Source: Aureobasidium sp. EXF-3400
Lineage: Eukaryota; Ascomycota; Dothideomycetes; Dothideales; Saccotheciaceae
Length of the DNA stretch: 64,000 bases
Direction: 5' to 3'
Assembly: GCA_024195585.1 (NCBI GenBank)
Contig: SWBL01000062.1
Location: 62,001 to 126,000 of the forward strand
Shown here: positions 21,228 through 31,900 of the stretch, piece by piece
Layout: each line of letters starts with the position of its first letter
Numbering within the stretch: the first letter of the stretch is position 1
Program-made: the position numbers and the translations under genes
The notes under the pieces: model-generated
The model's database searches: none
The model's input: the letters and a program-made list of their open reading frames with translations, nothing else
Told to the model about the DNA's origin: nothing

Positions 21228-22547
21228 ATGTCTTTCAAGATCGCAGCCGCAGCCGCCTTGGCTACCCTCGCCTCTACCGTCTCTGCTCACGGCCATTTGC
21301 AGAGCATTGGCGCCTCTGGCACCGTTTACGCTGGATTCAACAACTCTATCCTGTACTCGAACACCAAGCCTGAGCTCATTGCCTGGTCCGACACTGTCAA
21401 GGACAATGGTTATGTCTCCGACTACACCAGCCCTGACATGATCTGCCACGCTGGTGCCGGGAATGCTAAGCTCTCTGCCCCCGTCAACGGTGGTGACACC
21501 GTCACTTTCAACTGGGATACCTGGCCTACCTCCCACAAGGGTCCCCTCATCACTTACCTTGCTAACTGCAACGGCGACTGTGCTACCGTTGACAAGACTG
21601 CTCTCAAGTGGTTCAAGATTGACGCCGTCGGTATCATTTCTGGAACCAGCAACTCCGGTACCTGGGCTTCTGACAAGCTGATCTCTGACGGCTACAAGTG
21701 GGATGTCAAGATCCCTGACAGCATTGCTTCTGGTAACTACGCTGTTCGTCACGAGATCATTGCTCTCCACAGCGCCAACAACGTTGGTGGTGCCCAGAAC
21801 TACCCTCAGTGCATCAACCTCGAGGTCAAGAGCTCTGGTTCCGACAACCCTGAGGGTGTTGTCGGTACTGAGCTGTACACTGCCCAGGACAAGGGTATCT
21901 ATGTCAACATCTACTACCCCGGCTTCACTGCCGACGAGTACGATATGCCCGGCCCTGCTCTCTACACTGGTGGCTCTGGCTCTGGCTCTGCACCTGCTTC
22001 GTCAGCCTCTGCTTCTTCGACTGCCCAGGCCAGCTCGACCTCCGCTACACCTGCTTCTTCGTCCGCCCAGGCTACTTACGCTGCTTCGTCTGCCCAGACT
22101 TACGCCGCTTCTTCTGCTCAGACTTACGCCGCTTCGTCCGCTGAGGCCACCTACTCTGCCTCTTCGTCCGGCGCTGCTCCCATCACTACTCAGGCTGCTG
22201 TTGTCTCATCTGCTGCCTCGAGTGGTGACGACTACGTTGTTACCGCTTACGAGACCGACGTTGTTACCCAATCCACTGCCGTGACCGTCACCGCCGGAGC
22301 TTCTGCAACTGCTGCTGCTGCAGTTTCTGATATTGCCTCCGCCATTCCCCCTCAGATGCTGACCAGCACCATCTCTGCTGGTATCCCCACTGGCACCGCT
22401 TCCGCTGGTGTTGCCAAGCCCACTAAGGCTCTTCCTGAGGGCACTACCCTTGAGGACCTCCTCTCCTGGGTCGAGTACCTCTTCGCTGAGAACTCCGCCA
22501 AGGCTGCCACCAAGCACCGCCGCCACGCTCGTGCTTTCCACTACTAA
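21228..22547 (+). CDS. AA9 lytic polysaccharide monooxygenase with Ser/Ala tail
   Basis: An intronless gene of 439 residues. Residues 1-20 are a signal peptide ending VSA, so His21 (HGHL) becomes the mature N-terminus and one arm of the copper brace. The second His is H103 (TSHKGP), the axial Tyr is Y192 (QNYPQCINLEV) and His181 (IALH) is the conserved second-sphere residue. All expected active-site residues are thus present. AA9 enzymes oxidatively cleave cellulose and related glucans outside the cell. After about residue 250 comes a low-complexity Ser/Ala/Thr linker with AQTYAASS repeats, but no CBM1. It ends in a distinct segment, EDLLSWVEYLF followed by KHRRHARAFHY. Codon use is strongly biased toward C-ending codons, consistent with high expression. 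Confidence 0.95.
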   Translation: MSFKIAAAAALATLASTVSAHGHLQSIGASGTVYAGFNNSILYSNTKPELIAWSDTVKDNGYVSDYTSPDMICHAGAGNAKLSAPVNGGDTVTFNWDTWPTSHKGPLITYLANCNGDCATVDKTALKWFKIDAVGIISGTSNSGTWASDKLISDGYKWDVKIPDSIASGNYAVRHEIIALHSANNVGGAQNYPQCINLEVKSSGSDNPEGVVGTELYTAQDKGIYVNIYYPGFTADEYDMPGPALYTGGSGSGSAPASSASASSTAQASSTSATPASSSAQATYAASSAQTYAASSAQTYAASSAEATYSASSSGAAPITTQAAVVSSAASSGDDYVVTAYETDVVTQSTAVTVTAGASATAAAAVSDIASAIPPQMLTSTISAGIPTGTASAGVAKPTKALPEGTTLEDLLSWVEYLFAENSAKAATKHRRHARAFHY

Positions 22548-23665
22548 GTGGTCTGCACATCCTGACGCGTATGTTGATGATCGGAGTACCGGGCTATGAT
22601 TTTGTTCGGCTTCTTACCTCTTTTTCTCTTCTCGATTGCTATACCTTTCTGTACATTTTTCTCTTAGAAGATGCGAGTGGTTGTTGAATAAACCCGCACT
22701 GCAAAGACTTTCTACCCCCTTTTATAGAAAACCATCAAATACGAAGCTGGATTTGGTTGTTCCTGGCTTGCCAGAACTGCTATATGTATGACGTTGAATG
22801 CTCCTTTACTTGTATTGTTTCCTTTTATTCGAATGTGCATCGATTTAATCCAAATTTGGCATTCTGCTATCATGATAGCTCTAAGCGCTGACCCAAAACG
22901 CTGCTCTCGCAGAGATCGTATTGTACATGCTAGCCGTCAACGCAGATAGAAAGAGCCGGGGATATGAAGACTACGTGGCCGAGGGGTCCTCGGGAGAGGT
23001 GCGGACCGAGACGAGCAAACTAGTGGGGAGGGCAAGAACGAAGCACCGCTCTGTAGGGAACATCTTCATCTCTTGATAGGAACGAGAATACGCAAAGGCC
23101 CCGTCGAGCAATCTCCTGCACCTGCCAAACTATCACCGGAATGCCTGCATAATGGCGATAGCCAAACATGCAAGCATTCGTAATCATTCACTAGATACAG
23201 CAAAATCGCGCGCGGTTCTAGGGCAAGTGTGAATGGCAATGAAAGCAGGACATCCTCGCATCGAACGGACTTGGCAGCAGCATCTGCCAAGGCTGTGAGC
23301 AATTAAGATGCTCAATATAGAGTGAGTGATTGGCATCATCAGACATTTGAATAGAAGGAGAACCCGAGAAAGTGGGCTAGCAAGATGAACAGCACATAGA
23401 CAAGCCTTGGCAATTGTCCGGGACGAGACCAACAGCTGGCGAGCGTTCGGGTGTTTCTAAATGATTCGTAGCATCAGGGAGGGAGAGGGGTATGCTGTAA
23501 TCACTGCTGATTGAGTATATAAGGCTGGTGGGGGTGCGTTGTTTACTTCTATAAACTCTTTCTTTTACTTTTCGTGTTCTTTCCAAGAGTCCCAAGCTCA
23601 TATCAGGAAGAGTGTGTTATCCCTTGCCCCTTCCACTCTCTCTATTCCCAACAAGGATCGACATC
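22548..23665. other. intergenic, 1.1 kb
   Basis: This stretch contains the LPMO 3' region (T-rich, with AATAAA at about 22688-22693) and the promoter of the WW-domain gene with a TATATAA at 23516-23522. No gene is seen. Confidence 0.5.
23516..23522 (+). promoter_or_regulatory. TATA box of the WW-domain gene
   Basis: TATATAA lies 144 bp upstream of the start codon at 23666. Assignment is by motif and position. Confidence 0.5.
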
Positions 23666-24970
23666 ATGTCTTTCTTCAAGAAACTCAAGAGCGAATTCGA
23701 GGATATGTTTGGTGATGATGACAAGAAAAAGGAGGAAAAGCCTTCGCAGCCTGCTCAAGATGCAAAGCCCACCGAAAGCAGTAGGTTATTCAGTCTCGCG
23801 TCTTATACACACTTACCCACTGCTGACCTTGTCTTGTGCAGAGCCCGAGCAAACACGCGATGTCAACCAGCCTCAGTATTCTTCGCCCGCTCCTCCAGAC
23901 TCGTATGCTCAGCATCAGCAGCACTCTTACCCTCCACAACAGCAGTATCCTCCTCAGCAACAGTACCCACCGCAGCACCAGCAGCCCTATAGCCCTTATG
24001 GTCAGCCCAGTCCTGCTCCGTATGGACAGCACCCTCCACCTTCTGGTCCTCCTCCTCCCCAGGCTGGTGGCCAGCTTCCTCCTGGATGGGTACAGCAGTT
24101 CGATCAACAGAGTCAGCGCTTCTTCTACGTGAATCAGGCTACCGGTCAGACTCAGTGGGAGATGCCTCAGCATCCCGTACCTCAAAACCAGTACTCATCG
24201 CCTCCGGCTCCCACTGGTGGAGCTTATGGTGGCTACCAGCCTCCTCAAGCACAGGGTCAATACGGTCAGCCGAGCCCCGCTCCCTATGGACAAGGTCCTC
24301 CTCCCGGTCAGTATGGTTCAGCTCCTCCTCAGGGTGATCAGTCCCGTGGACAGGCCAATTCCTTCTATGACAGCTATGGTGGTGCCATGCCCTCTGTCCC
24401 TTCTCAAGGTCAACACGATGCCCGTGCCAACCAGTACTACGGCGATGTTGAGAAGAAGGACAAAGATAAGAAGAAGAGCAACGGCTATGGCAGTGCCATT
24501 GCTGGAGCGGCAGGTGGTCTCGCTGTAGGTGCTATTGGTGGTGCACTGCTCGCTGATGCTCTCGGTAAGTGTTCAAGTCCTGATTAGATACTTGCCTCGA
24601 TTCACACTGACTTCTGTGATTTACAGACGACTCGGACGACGAGAAGAAGCCAGCCGCGGCCGCTGCTCCCAGCTACGCACCAGCCCCTTCCAACTACGCT
24701 CCTGCCCCTGACCCATCATACGGAGGCTACGGTGCTCCATCTCAAGAACCTTATGGCTATAGCGCTCCTGCGCCTGTCGCACAACCGTCTGGTTACGGCG
24801 GATCTGCCTATGAGCCAGGTCTTTACGACGACGCACCTCTGCCAGACGAGACACGTTCGGGATCTTCTGTATCGAGCAGCGACCGCGAGAGTCTCGAAGA
24901 AAAGCGTGAAGAATTGCGCAAGATGCAGGAGGAGTACGAGGAAGAATATGCCGAGACCTACGATGACTAG
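23666..24970 (+). CDS. WW-domain protein with glycine-rich hydrophobic segment
   Basis: Exons 23666-23780, 23842-24564 and 24627-24970 give 393 residues. Both introns have clear GT..AG ends, and the acceptors keep the frame. The order is: a charged amphipathic start (MSFFKKLKSEFEDMFGDDDKK), a P/Q/Y-rich region with PPQQQY repeats, and a WW domain at about 117-149 (LPPGWVQQFDQQSQRFFYVN, then TQWEMP). More PYG-rich sequence follows, then a Gly/Ala hydrophobic segment (GSAIAGAAGGLAVGAIGGAL, a glycine-zipper type), and a tail that ends in an acidic helix. WW domains bind proline motifs, and the PPxY-like stretches may bind WW domains in trans or in cis. Function is unknown; related fungal proteins are annotated only as WW-domain proteins. 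Confidence 0.88.
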
Positions 24971-25637
24971 ACGATCTGTACCAGCCACGGTCAAGTCTCC
25001 GATGGAAGGAAGGGCGGTCTGATTCTCCCGGCGGCTCGGCCGAGTCTGTAGAACTCCGACTTTTGTATCGACAATTCACGATAGGAAAGTGGTCGCGTGG
25101 ACGGCAGTAACAAGGTAGATCGACCAAAAGAATAGAAAAACAACACATGTTGGTTCCTTCCTTTTCCATGTACATATTATTGTTATTCGCATCTGGTCAA
25201 GCAAGTGGATGTGCTAGAATCGATTTCACGGCGTTGCTTGGAGGATCCCGATCGGACAATAACCAGCCAAGCCGTCATCAGCGGCCAGGGCAAACGGCAA
25301 ATCAGTGCCGATCTGAAGATATCTATCATCATCCCTCTTTTCGCCTAAAAGCATTTCCTCTTGCTGCCTTTCGACATGCTGTACTAGAAGATGGCACCTT
25401 CTGCGCGATACCTTGGATAAATGACTCAATCTACTCAAGGCTTGCCGTATCACCATGACCTACCGATCTTATCACTATAAGCCCTCCATCTTGTCACGAA
25501 CGTTCGCGCTACGAGTATATCCAACCATTCGAATTCTGACTCAGAGCCCGGCGACGTAACCTTGTTCTATCCGCATAACTTCACCTTCATTCTCACCTGG
25601 ACTTTCTAACAATCAGCAATCATAGCCTGCTTCCAGC
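24971..25637. other. intergenic, tandem plus-strand genes
   Basis: A 667-bp region with the WW gene 3' end and the MFS gene promoter. No gene, TATA box or repeat stands out. Confidence 0.5.
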
Positions 25638-27401
25638 ATGGCGAAAGAAACCAAGGATCTGGAAGCCGCTATTCATGACCAAACAAACCTGGTCCCATTG
25701 AGGGAAAGACTGACGATATTCTTTACCCTTGCCTTCTGCATGTTTCTATGCTACGTCGATCAAAACGGAATCACTGTACTTTTACCCAGTATCGCGAGAG
25801 ATCTCAATGCTGCGGATACCATCGCCTGGGCTGGCACTTCGGCCCTGATTGCAAATACCGTTTTTCAGGTTCTCTATGGTCGCCTATCTGACCTCTTTGG
25901 TCGCAAGAAAATCTTCGTCGGATGTGTTATTGTATTGGCTGCTGCGGATCTGGTATGTGGTCTCACACCTAACAAAGAGGTTCTCTATGTATTTCGCGGA
26001 ATATCTGGTGTCGCCAACGGCGGCATCGTTGCTTTGGTCAACATGATCATGTCTGATGTTGTGACCCTGCAACAAAGAGGCAAATACCAGGGTATCATTG
26101 GGTCATTCATCGGACTTGGCAATGCTGCAGGTCCCTTGATTGCCGCTGCTTTCACTCAGCATTCGACCTGGCGAGGTCTCTTCTACCTCAACGCACCTTT
26201 GTGTGTCGTAGCTGCATGTCTTGCGGCATATACTTTACCACAGAGCATGCCCAAAGTCAATTTCAGAGAGACCATCGCCAAGATTGACTGGATAGGTCTC
26301 TTTTTCAGTACAGTTGCCATTATTCTTGTTCTGATCGCCATATCTGATGGTGGTCATGGCACACCCTGGGACTCGGCCGAAACCATTTCGATGCTGGTAA
26401 TTGGCGGAGTCTGTGCCATAGCCTTTATCATTGTCGAATGGAAGTTTGCAAAACTTCCAATGATGCCATTGGAGATGTGGAAGAACAAGTCTGTCGCGTG
26501 CATGCTGGTTCAGTCCTTCTTACTCGGCATGAACTACTATTCTCTGATATATTATCTACCATTATACTACCAGAACGTTGGCGGGTACGATGTTATGAGA
26601 TCAGCAGTCCTCATTCTTCCTCTGGTCTTTGTACAAGCAACGTTCTCAGCGCTTGGTGGACAATACATGTCCTTCATAGGCCACTACATCGAGGTCATTT
26701 TCGTGGGATTTGTCCTCTGGACCTTAGGTTCGGGCTTACTCGTCTCTCTTGGTGCCAATTCTCCCGTCGGCCACATTTGCGGCTTCATCATTCTCGTTGG
26801 TTTTGGCTGTGGCTGTACGTTCCAGACGACCAATACCGCGATGCAAGCACACTGTCCCAAGTCACAACGCGCAGTCGTCATCTCCAATCGAATGCTGTTG
26901 CGTCAACTTGGAGGTGCAGTCGGTCTAGCCATCTGCTCGGCCATCTCAGGCAACGTCCTCAAGTCGAGTCTCCCGCCAAATCTCCAATATATCGCCGACT
27001 CAACTTTTGCTGTGCCTCCGCTCAATACCCTCAGCGCTGCTGATCGAGCTAGCATCAGCAATGCCTATGCAGACGCTAGCCGAACTGTGTTCATCTTCTG
27101 CGTGGCAGTCATTGGTATAGCGCTACTACTTACGTTTTTCATCACCGACAAAGGACTGAAGAGAGAAGAAGACGTGATTGAAGAAAAAATGCGCGAGGCA
27201 GAAACGGGAGATCTGGAGGATGAAGCCAGCCCCCAGAAAAAGCCTGGTCTCATCACTCGATTCATTACTTGGAGAGATTCATTGGTGAAAGACGAGAATA
27301 GTGCTGGTGACAACAAGATTCAACCTGTACCACTACAGAGTCGGGTTAGAGAGGAGACTATGACGGCCGCCGTTTCCAAAAATACGTTAGATCCCAAATA
27401 G
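25638..27401 (+). CDS. MFS transporter, DHA2 (14-TM drug:H+ antiporter) type
   Basis: An intronless gene of 587 residues. Fourteen membrane segments can be traced from about residue 25 (ERLTIFFTLAFCMFLCYVDQ). Motif A is GRLSDLFGRKK between TM2 and TM3, and an antiporter motif C-like sequence (GLGNAAGPLIAAAF) lies in TM5. An RGxxG-type motif is seen as RGISGVANGG. This fits the DHA2 family that exports drugs, toxins or siderophore-like compounds with protons at the plasma or vacuolar membrane. The acidic and basic C-terminal tail (from about residue 510) is cytosolic. No biosynthetic genes surround it, so it is not part of an obvious secondary-metabolite cluster. The substrate is not predictable. 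Confidence 0.92.
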   Translation: MAKETKDLEAAIHDQTNLVPLRERLTIFFTLAFCMFLCYVDQNGITVLLPSIARDLNAADTIAWAGTSALIANTVFQVLYGRLSDLFGRKKIFVGCVIVLAAADLVCGLTPNKEVLYVFRGISGVANGGIVALVNMIMSDVVTLQQRGKYQGIIGSFIGLGNAAGPLIAAAFTQHSTWRGLFYLNAPLCVVAACLAAYTLPQSMPKVNFRETIAKIDWIGLFFSTVAIILVLIAISDGGHGTPWDSAETISMLVIGGVCAIAFIIVEWKFAKLPMMPLEMWKNKSVACMLVQSFLLGMNYYSLIYYLPLYYQNVGGYDVMRSAVLILPLVFVQATFSALGGQYMSFIGHYIEVIFVGFVLWTLGSGLLVSLGANSPVGHICGFIILVGFGCGCTFQTTNTAMQAHCPKSQRAVVISNRMLLRQLGGAVGLAICSAISGNVLKSSLPPNLQYIADSTFAVPPLNTLSAADRASISNAYADASRTVFIFCVAVIGIALLLTFFITDKGLKREEDVIEEKMREAETGDLEDEASPQKKPGLITRFITWRDSLVKDENSAGDNKIQPVPLQSRVREETMTAAVSKNTLDPK

Positions 27402-27528
27402 ATGGCTACCAACTAGAACATTTAATGCCTGCTATGACCAAAATCAAAGTCTTTACCAAGATTTGTCAGGTTCCAATCCAAAGTCATTGTACCCTCTTGC
27501 GAACCAAGTCTTTATCGATTTCGCATTC

Positions 27529-28582
27529 TCAGACATCGTAGGCCTTGTAAGGACCCTTGTTAAGGCTCCACCCATCAACCTTATCAATCTTCAAGTCATC
27601 CAAAACAACGTTATCCATAGTCCTTACGTTGATCGGTCTCACCGGCGCCTTGAAGATGTGGTGAAGGTCCACTCTGTTGACAACATCAACACCACAAACA
27701 CCGCAGAACCCGTGGAAGGCCCGTTCAGGACCAAAGAGGTAGTTTGTTAGCTTATCCTCTGTGCCCAGCATGTTGACAGAAGGAATCGGTGGGTAGATCC
27801 ACATATCCGCATTCTATGCGTTCACATGTCAGGAAAAGGCAAAGAAGATTGAAAGAGGTACGCAAGGGGGAAAGAACATACGCGTGAGCAGAAACTGCAG
27901 TTGCAGGTGCGGACTTCCTTGATCTCTTCAGATACCACGGTATATTTTATGGCTTGGCAGTGGCAGCTTCCTGTATAGAGCTTCTGTCCATCTGGAACGT
28001 GCGGCCTTTGATCTTCAGGGAGGACGAACGGTTGGTAGACTGGTTCGACTTTGGCTCGGTCTGTTGTGCTGATCTCTAGATTATCGACATCTACTGAGCC
28101 ATGCTTGGACACATTTATCTAGAAATTTGTCAATGGTGAGAATGGCAGTAAAAGGTTGTCGGTGACTTTACGTTGACAGCCAGGAAGTTGAGCTTCGCAG
28201 CTTCGACCAGGATACCAGAACCACATTTTGGACAGAACTATATGTACTTGAGCGATCAAATCCTGTGAATACATCGATTTCAAAAGTTCATACCTTGTGC
28301 TCAGCAACTCCATTGCCGAAAGAGTAGGTCTTTAGTATGCCCTCGCCGGCTTCGACTTTGAAGTCAGAAGGCTTTTCGGGAACAGCAAAAAGATATCCTT
28401 TCTAGATCTTGCATTAGGGACGAGAAGTCGACAAACAACTAAACATGAATTGCTCTCACTCTGCTGCAAATACTGCAATTGCATCTCGCGGCTTTCTTGA
28501 TCGGCGCAAGTTCAACGGAGAACTTGAAGGCGCCACAGTGGCAGTTGCCATAGTAGGTTTGCTTTTCTTCACTTCCTGCCAT
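27529..28582 (-). CDS. protein with two tandem GFA (CENP-V/glutathione-dependent formaldehyde-activating) domains
   Basis: Five exons on the minus strand: 28460-28582, 28294-28401, 28172-28237, 27882-28118 and 27529-27813, giving 272 residues with GT..AG borders. The first GFA domain has C14-x-C16 (CHC), C34-C36-C39 (CNCSIC) and C79/C82 (CPKC). The second has C151-x-C153 (CHC), C171-C173-C176 (CNCSFC) and C215/C218 (CGVC). Thus both Zn-binding sets are complete. Single-domain GFA proteins are more common. The superfamily includes glutathione-dependent formaldehyde-activating-like enzymes and CENP-V; the reaction of most fungal members is untested. A TATATAAA on the minus strand lies 79 bp upstream of the ATG. 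It converges with the MFS gene, 127 bp away. Function is unknown; the duplication is clear. Confidence 0.88.
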
Positions 28583-28960
28583 CTTCAGGAGTATTGCTAT
28601 TTGGAGAGTGTTTTTCGTATCAATTCAATGTATACAGGTACAATCGCGGGGTCAACGACTTTTATATATCCATACTGCTTACGGCAGGTAATACGAGGCT
28701 TACGATAAGCCGTTCGTAGCACCTGACTAAACAAGCAAACGTGGCGCATCCTTCGCTCCTGCGACCAGTTAAGTCAAACCATATATCTATTGCTGCCTCA
28801 AATCCTACTATGGGTCAAGGACGCGATGGCTCACAATCTCATAGTTCGCAAGCTTTCCTCTATAGGCTGTTTCGCTTTGCAAAAGTATTATGCTCATCGA
28901 CATCTATTCAAGTGCATAACCTAGATCCTAATGCCTGCATGTGGAACTAAGATAGAGTCC
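28583..28960. other. intergenic between two minus-strand genes
   Basis: A 378-bp stretch with the promoter of the GFA gene and the 3' end of the lamA-like gene. TATATAAA on the minus strand lies at 28661-28668. Nothing else is seen. Confidence 0.5.
28661..28668 (-). promoter_or_regulatory. TATA box of the GFA-domain gene
   Basis: The plus strand reads TTTATATA, which on the minus strand is TATATAAA, 79 bp upstream of the GFA gene ATG. Assignment is by motif and position. Confidence 0.5.
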
Positions 28961-31900
28961 TTACTCATCGAACTTCAGCAACGCGATATGTGCACCGGCA
29001 TTCACGGTTTCGCCCGGAGTAACCAGCAATCTCTCGACCTTTGCGGCTTTCTGATCGGCCGGAGCATTCACTGCAATCTCCAACTTCATCGCCTCGAGGA
29101 TGGCTATGGTTTGATTTGGCTTGATGGTCTGCTTCTCCTCGACCATGATCTTCCAGACGTTTGCAGCGACAGGAGAATCTATAGTTGTATATTTGGGATC
29201 TGTTTGCTGTTAGCTCGTTGCGTTGGAAACCAAGAGACATGAGAGACTCACCAGCCAACATAGACTCGATTGTGCTGTCATCAACCTTGTTCTTCGCCTT
29301 CTCTTCTCGCCATTTGGCTAAGCTCTCGTTCTCTGCTTTTGTCATCTCAGCTTGAGCGATTGCTTGTTCAGCACGAATGCGCTCGACTTCCTCGGCTGTG
29401 TCTGCCAACAGTTTGTTGTGCTCGGCCATGTCGAATTCAATATCCTCCCATTCAAATTTGTATTGACCACTGCGGAAGTCTGCAAGCAATACATCCAGCT
29501 CTTCCTCACTAACTCGGTAGTAAGTTAAGATGTCGAAGTCTTGGAACAGATAGGGACATGAAGGAGAGAATCCGTTTTTCCAACCGAGTGCATCGAAGAT
29601 GGGGATCGTGCGGCCAGTCATCTGGTAGCCACCTGGACTATCGACAGGGTAGATTGACATGCAAGATCCACCCCAGCTGACAGTGCCTTCAGGTGTGAAC
29701 ACTCTACTAGGGTTTGCCTTAGGACAAGACATTCGCTGACGAGGGTCGACTGGCAGGGATACCGTGTTACCTGCGTAGAAACCCACCACGACAGCCATAA
29801 ATTGGCCAGTGAGGAAAATGTCTCGTAGCTGGTCTGATGTGAAAGCGTTGTTCTTAGCGACGAAATCGAAATTGCTAGGAAGGTACGGCGCATGTGGTCG
29901 TTGTGTCTCCATATATCTCTTCGTCGCTTCCTCCTGCGCTTTCGACTCGAATGAGAGTGGAAGGCGGAACTTTCGGCAAGGCACCTTGACGGAGCTAAGA
30001 TCGCCCAACCCATCTTCCAGGCTTTGAAGGTGTGCAACCAACTTTTGTCTTTCGATCTTTAGACCATTGTAGAAAAGCGTGACACTCGTACAGCAGGATA
30101 CAGTGTTGTTCAGCCACTCAGGACTCGACGATCGAATGGCTTTTTCAAGCGCTGTCGTCCTGCAGCGATGGTTCAAATCGAACTCCTCGTTACCATACTC
30201 GACAATGATATGGTCGTCACCACCTTGGCGGTACCTGACCTGAGGTTGATGACCTTGCTGAGACCTTTCCCAGATAACAGCTTTGCCGAAGTCGCCCGAA
30301 GGACTGAAGGTGGAGCTAAGAGGTTTGACGTCTTCAAAGCTGCTGGAGTTCTTTACAGCATTCTTGATCGACTCGATGAACTGGTCATTCTGCTTCCGAA
30401 GCGAAAGTGCTTCTTCCAAGGAGACCCTTTTGTACTTTAGAGTGTCTCCTGACTTCAGCTGACCAAGTTTCCACCACTCCGCTCGGATGACGGTTGTGCT
30501 GGAGACAAAGCCACCGAAATTTGGGCAGTCGACTGGAAAGAGGCAAGGGTCGTCTCCCGTCCAATTCAGCGCACCAATCGGATATCCGTACTCAACTAGA
30601 TTCGAAGGATGAGCGCCACCTTCACCGCCGTCCTTACGAGCCCATTTTGGCACGGGTCCAATCAATCTGATAGCACTACGACTGGCGTTATGCGAGACCT
30701 TCCACGTGGTTGTGTATATCATATCGATGTCTTCAGGGAGAAGGTACCCAATGTCGTGTGGTCCTACCATGGCCATGATTTCCCACTCGCTAGTGTAGAC
30801 AGGCACAAGATGCGTCGGTAAGCTGACACTCGAACTAGAAACAGACTCAGGAATATCATCGACGATAGCCAATAAGTCTCCAGGCGCGAGCTGACGTCCT
30901 TGGTAACCACCAATGGCCACGATTGGAGAGGTTGACTTTGATCCAAAGTACTTGGCCACCGTAGGAAAGCCTCCATAAAAAGCAAGATAAGCCCTGCAAC
31001 CAGAGCCTGTTGTCTTTCCAATTTTGAGCTTTTGGCCTGCCATGATATGGTATCGCTGCCACATTGAGAATGGTTGTCCATCTAACTGAGCGTCCATCGG
31101 GGCACCCGTCAAGGCGACCACTGCCGGACGTACGAAATGTAATTCTGGACCGCTTAAGGTTATCTCCAGAGCTTCCGTAGTTGTGCTGTTTCCAGCAAGA
31201 ATGTTTGCAAGTGAGAACGCAATCGAGTCCATTGCACCAGAATGAGGAATTCCTTTGCCCACGGTTGGCCTGGCTGGAAGATCTTGTATGAGAGTGTAGG
31301 CACCTGCTGATATGACATCAATTGCAGCGGGATGGAAATCGAATGTGTCCAAAAAGTTTGTCAAAGTGTTTCCAGCCTTGAACCTTCCATCGCGTACGAT
31401 CTCTTCGAGGAAGTCAAGGTTGGTAGGAGGACCGCAAATCTTGGATGATGAAAGAAGTGCTTGCATGCCTTCGACAGCCTCATTCCTAGATGTACCGTGG
31501 AACATTACTTTGGCTATCAATGGATCATAGTTCGGTGTGATGGTAGCTCCTGTAAAGACCCAGGTATCGATGCGAATTCGGTCGTTCTTTTGTTCTGGCC
31601 AAGACACAGACTGCAGCAAACCTGGAGAAGGTGCAAAGTCACGCAGTGGGTTCTCTGCGTAGACTCTAGCTTCAATTGCGGAACCTTTTGGCGACGAGGG
31701 CTGCATCTGCTTCAAGAGGTCTGCCTTCAAGCCACCTTGACCCTTCAGTTGAGCATCAGCCTGATGGAGCATGAGCTCTACCAAGTCGACGTCGTAACAG
31801 AGTTCGGTGATGCCGTGCTCCACTTGTAATCTGGTGTTCATCTCCAAGAAGAAATAGTCTCCAGATTCGTCATCAACTAGGTATTCCACTGTGCCAGCAG

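Noticed and set aside
21144..21770. 208-codon antisense frame opposite the AA9 gene
   Set aside because: It is the shadow of a strongly codon-biased gene, whose third-position bias keeps the antisense frame open.
25638..28582. Secondary-metabolite cluster around the MFS transporter
   Set aside because: Neighbours are a WW-domain protein, a GFA protein and the lam pair; no polyketide, peptide or terpene synthase is present.
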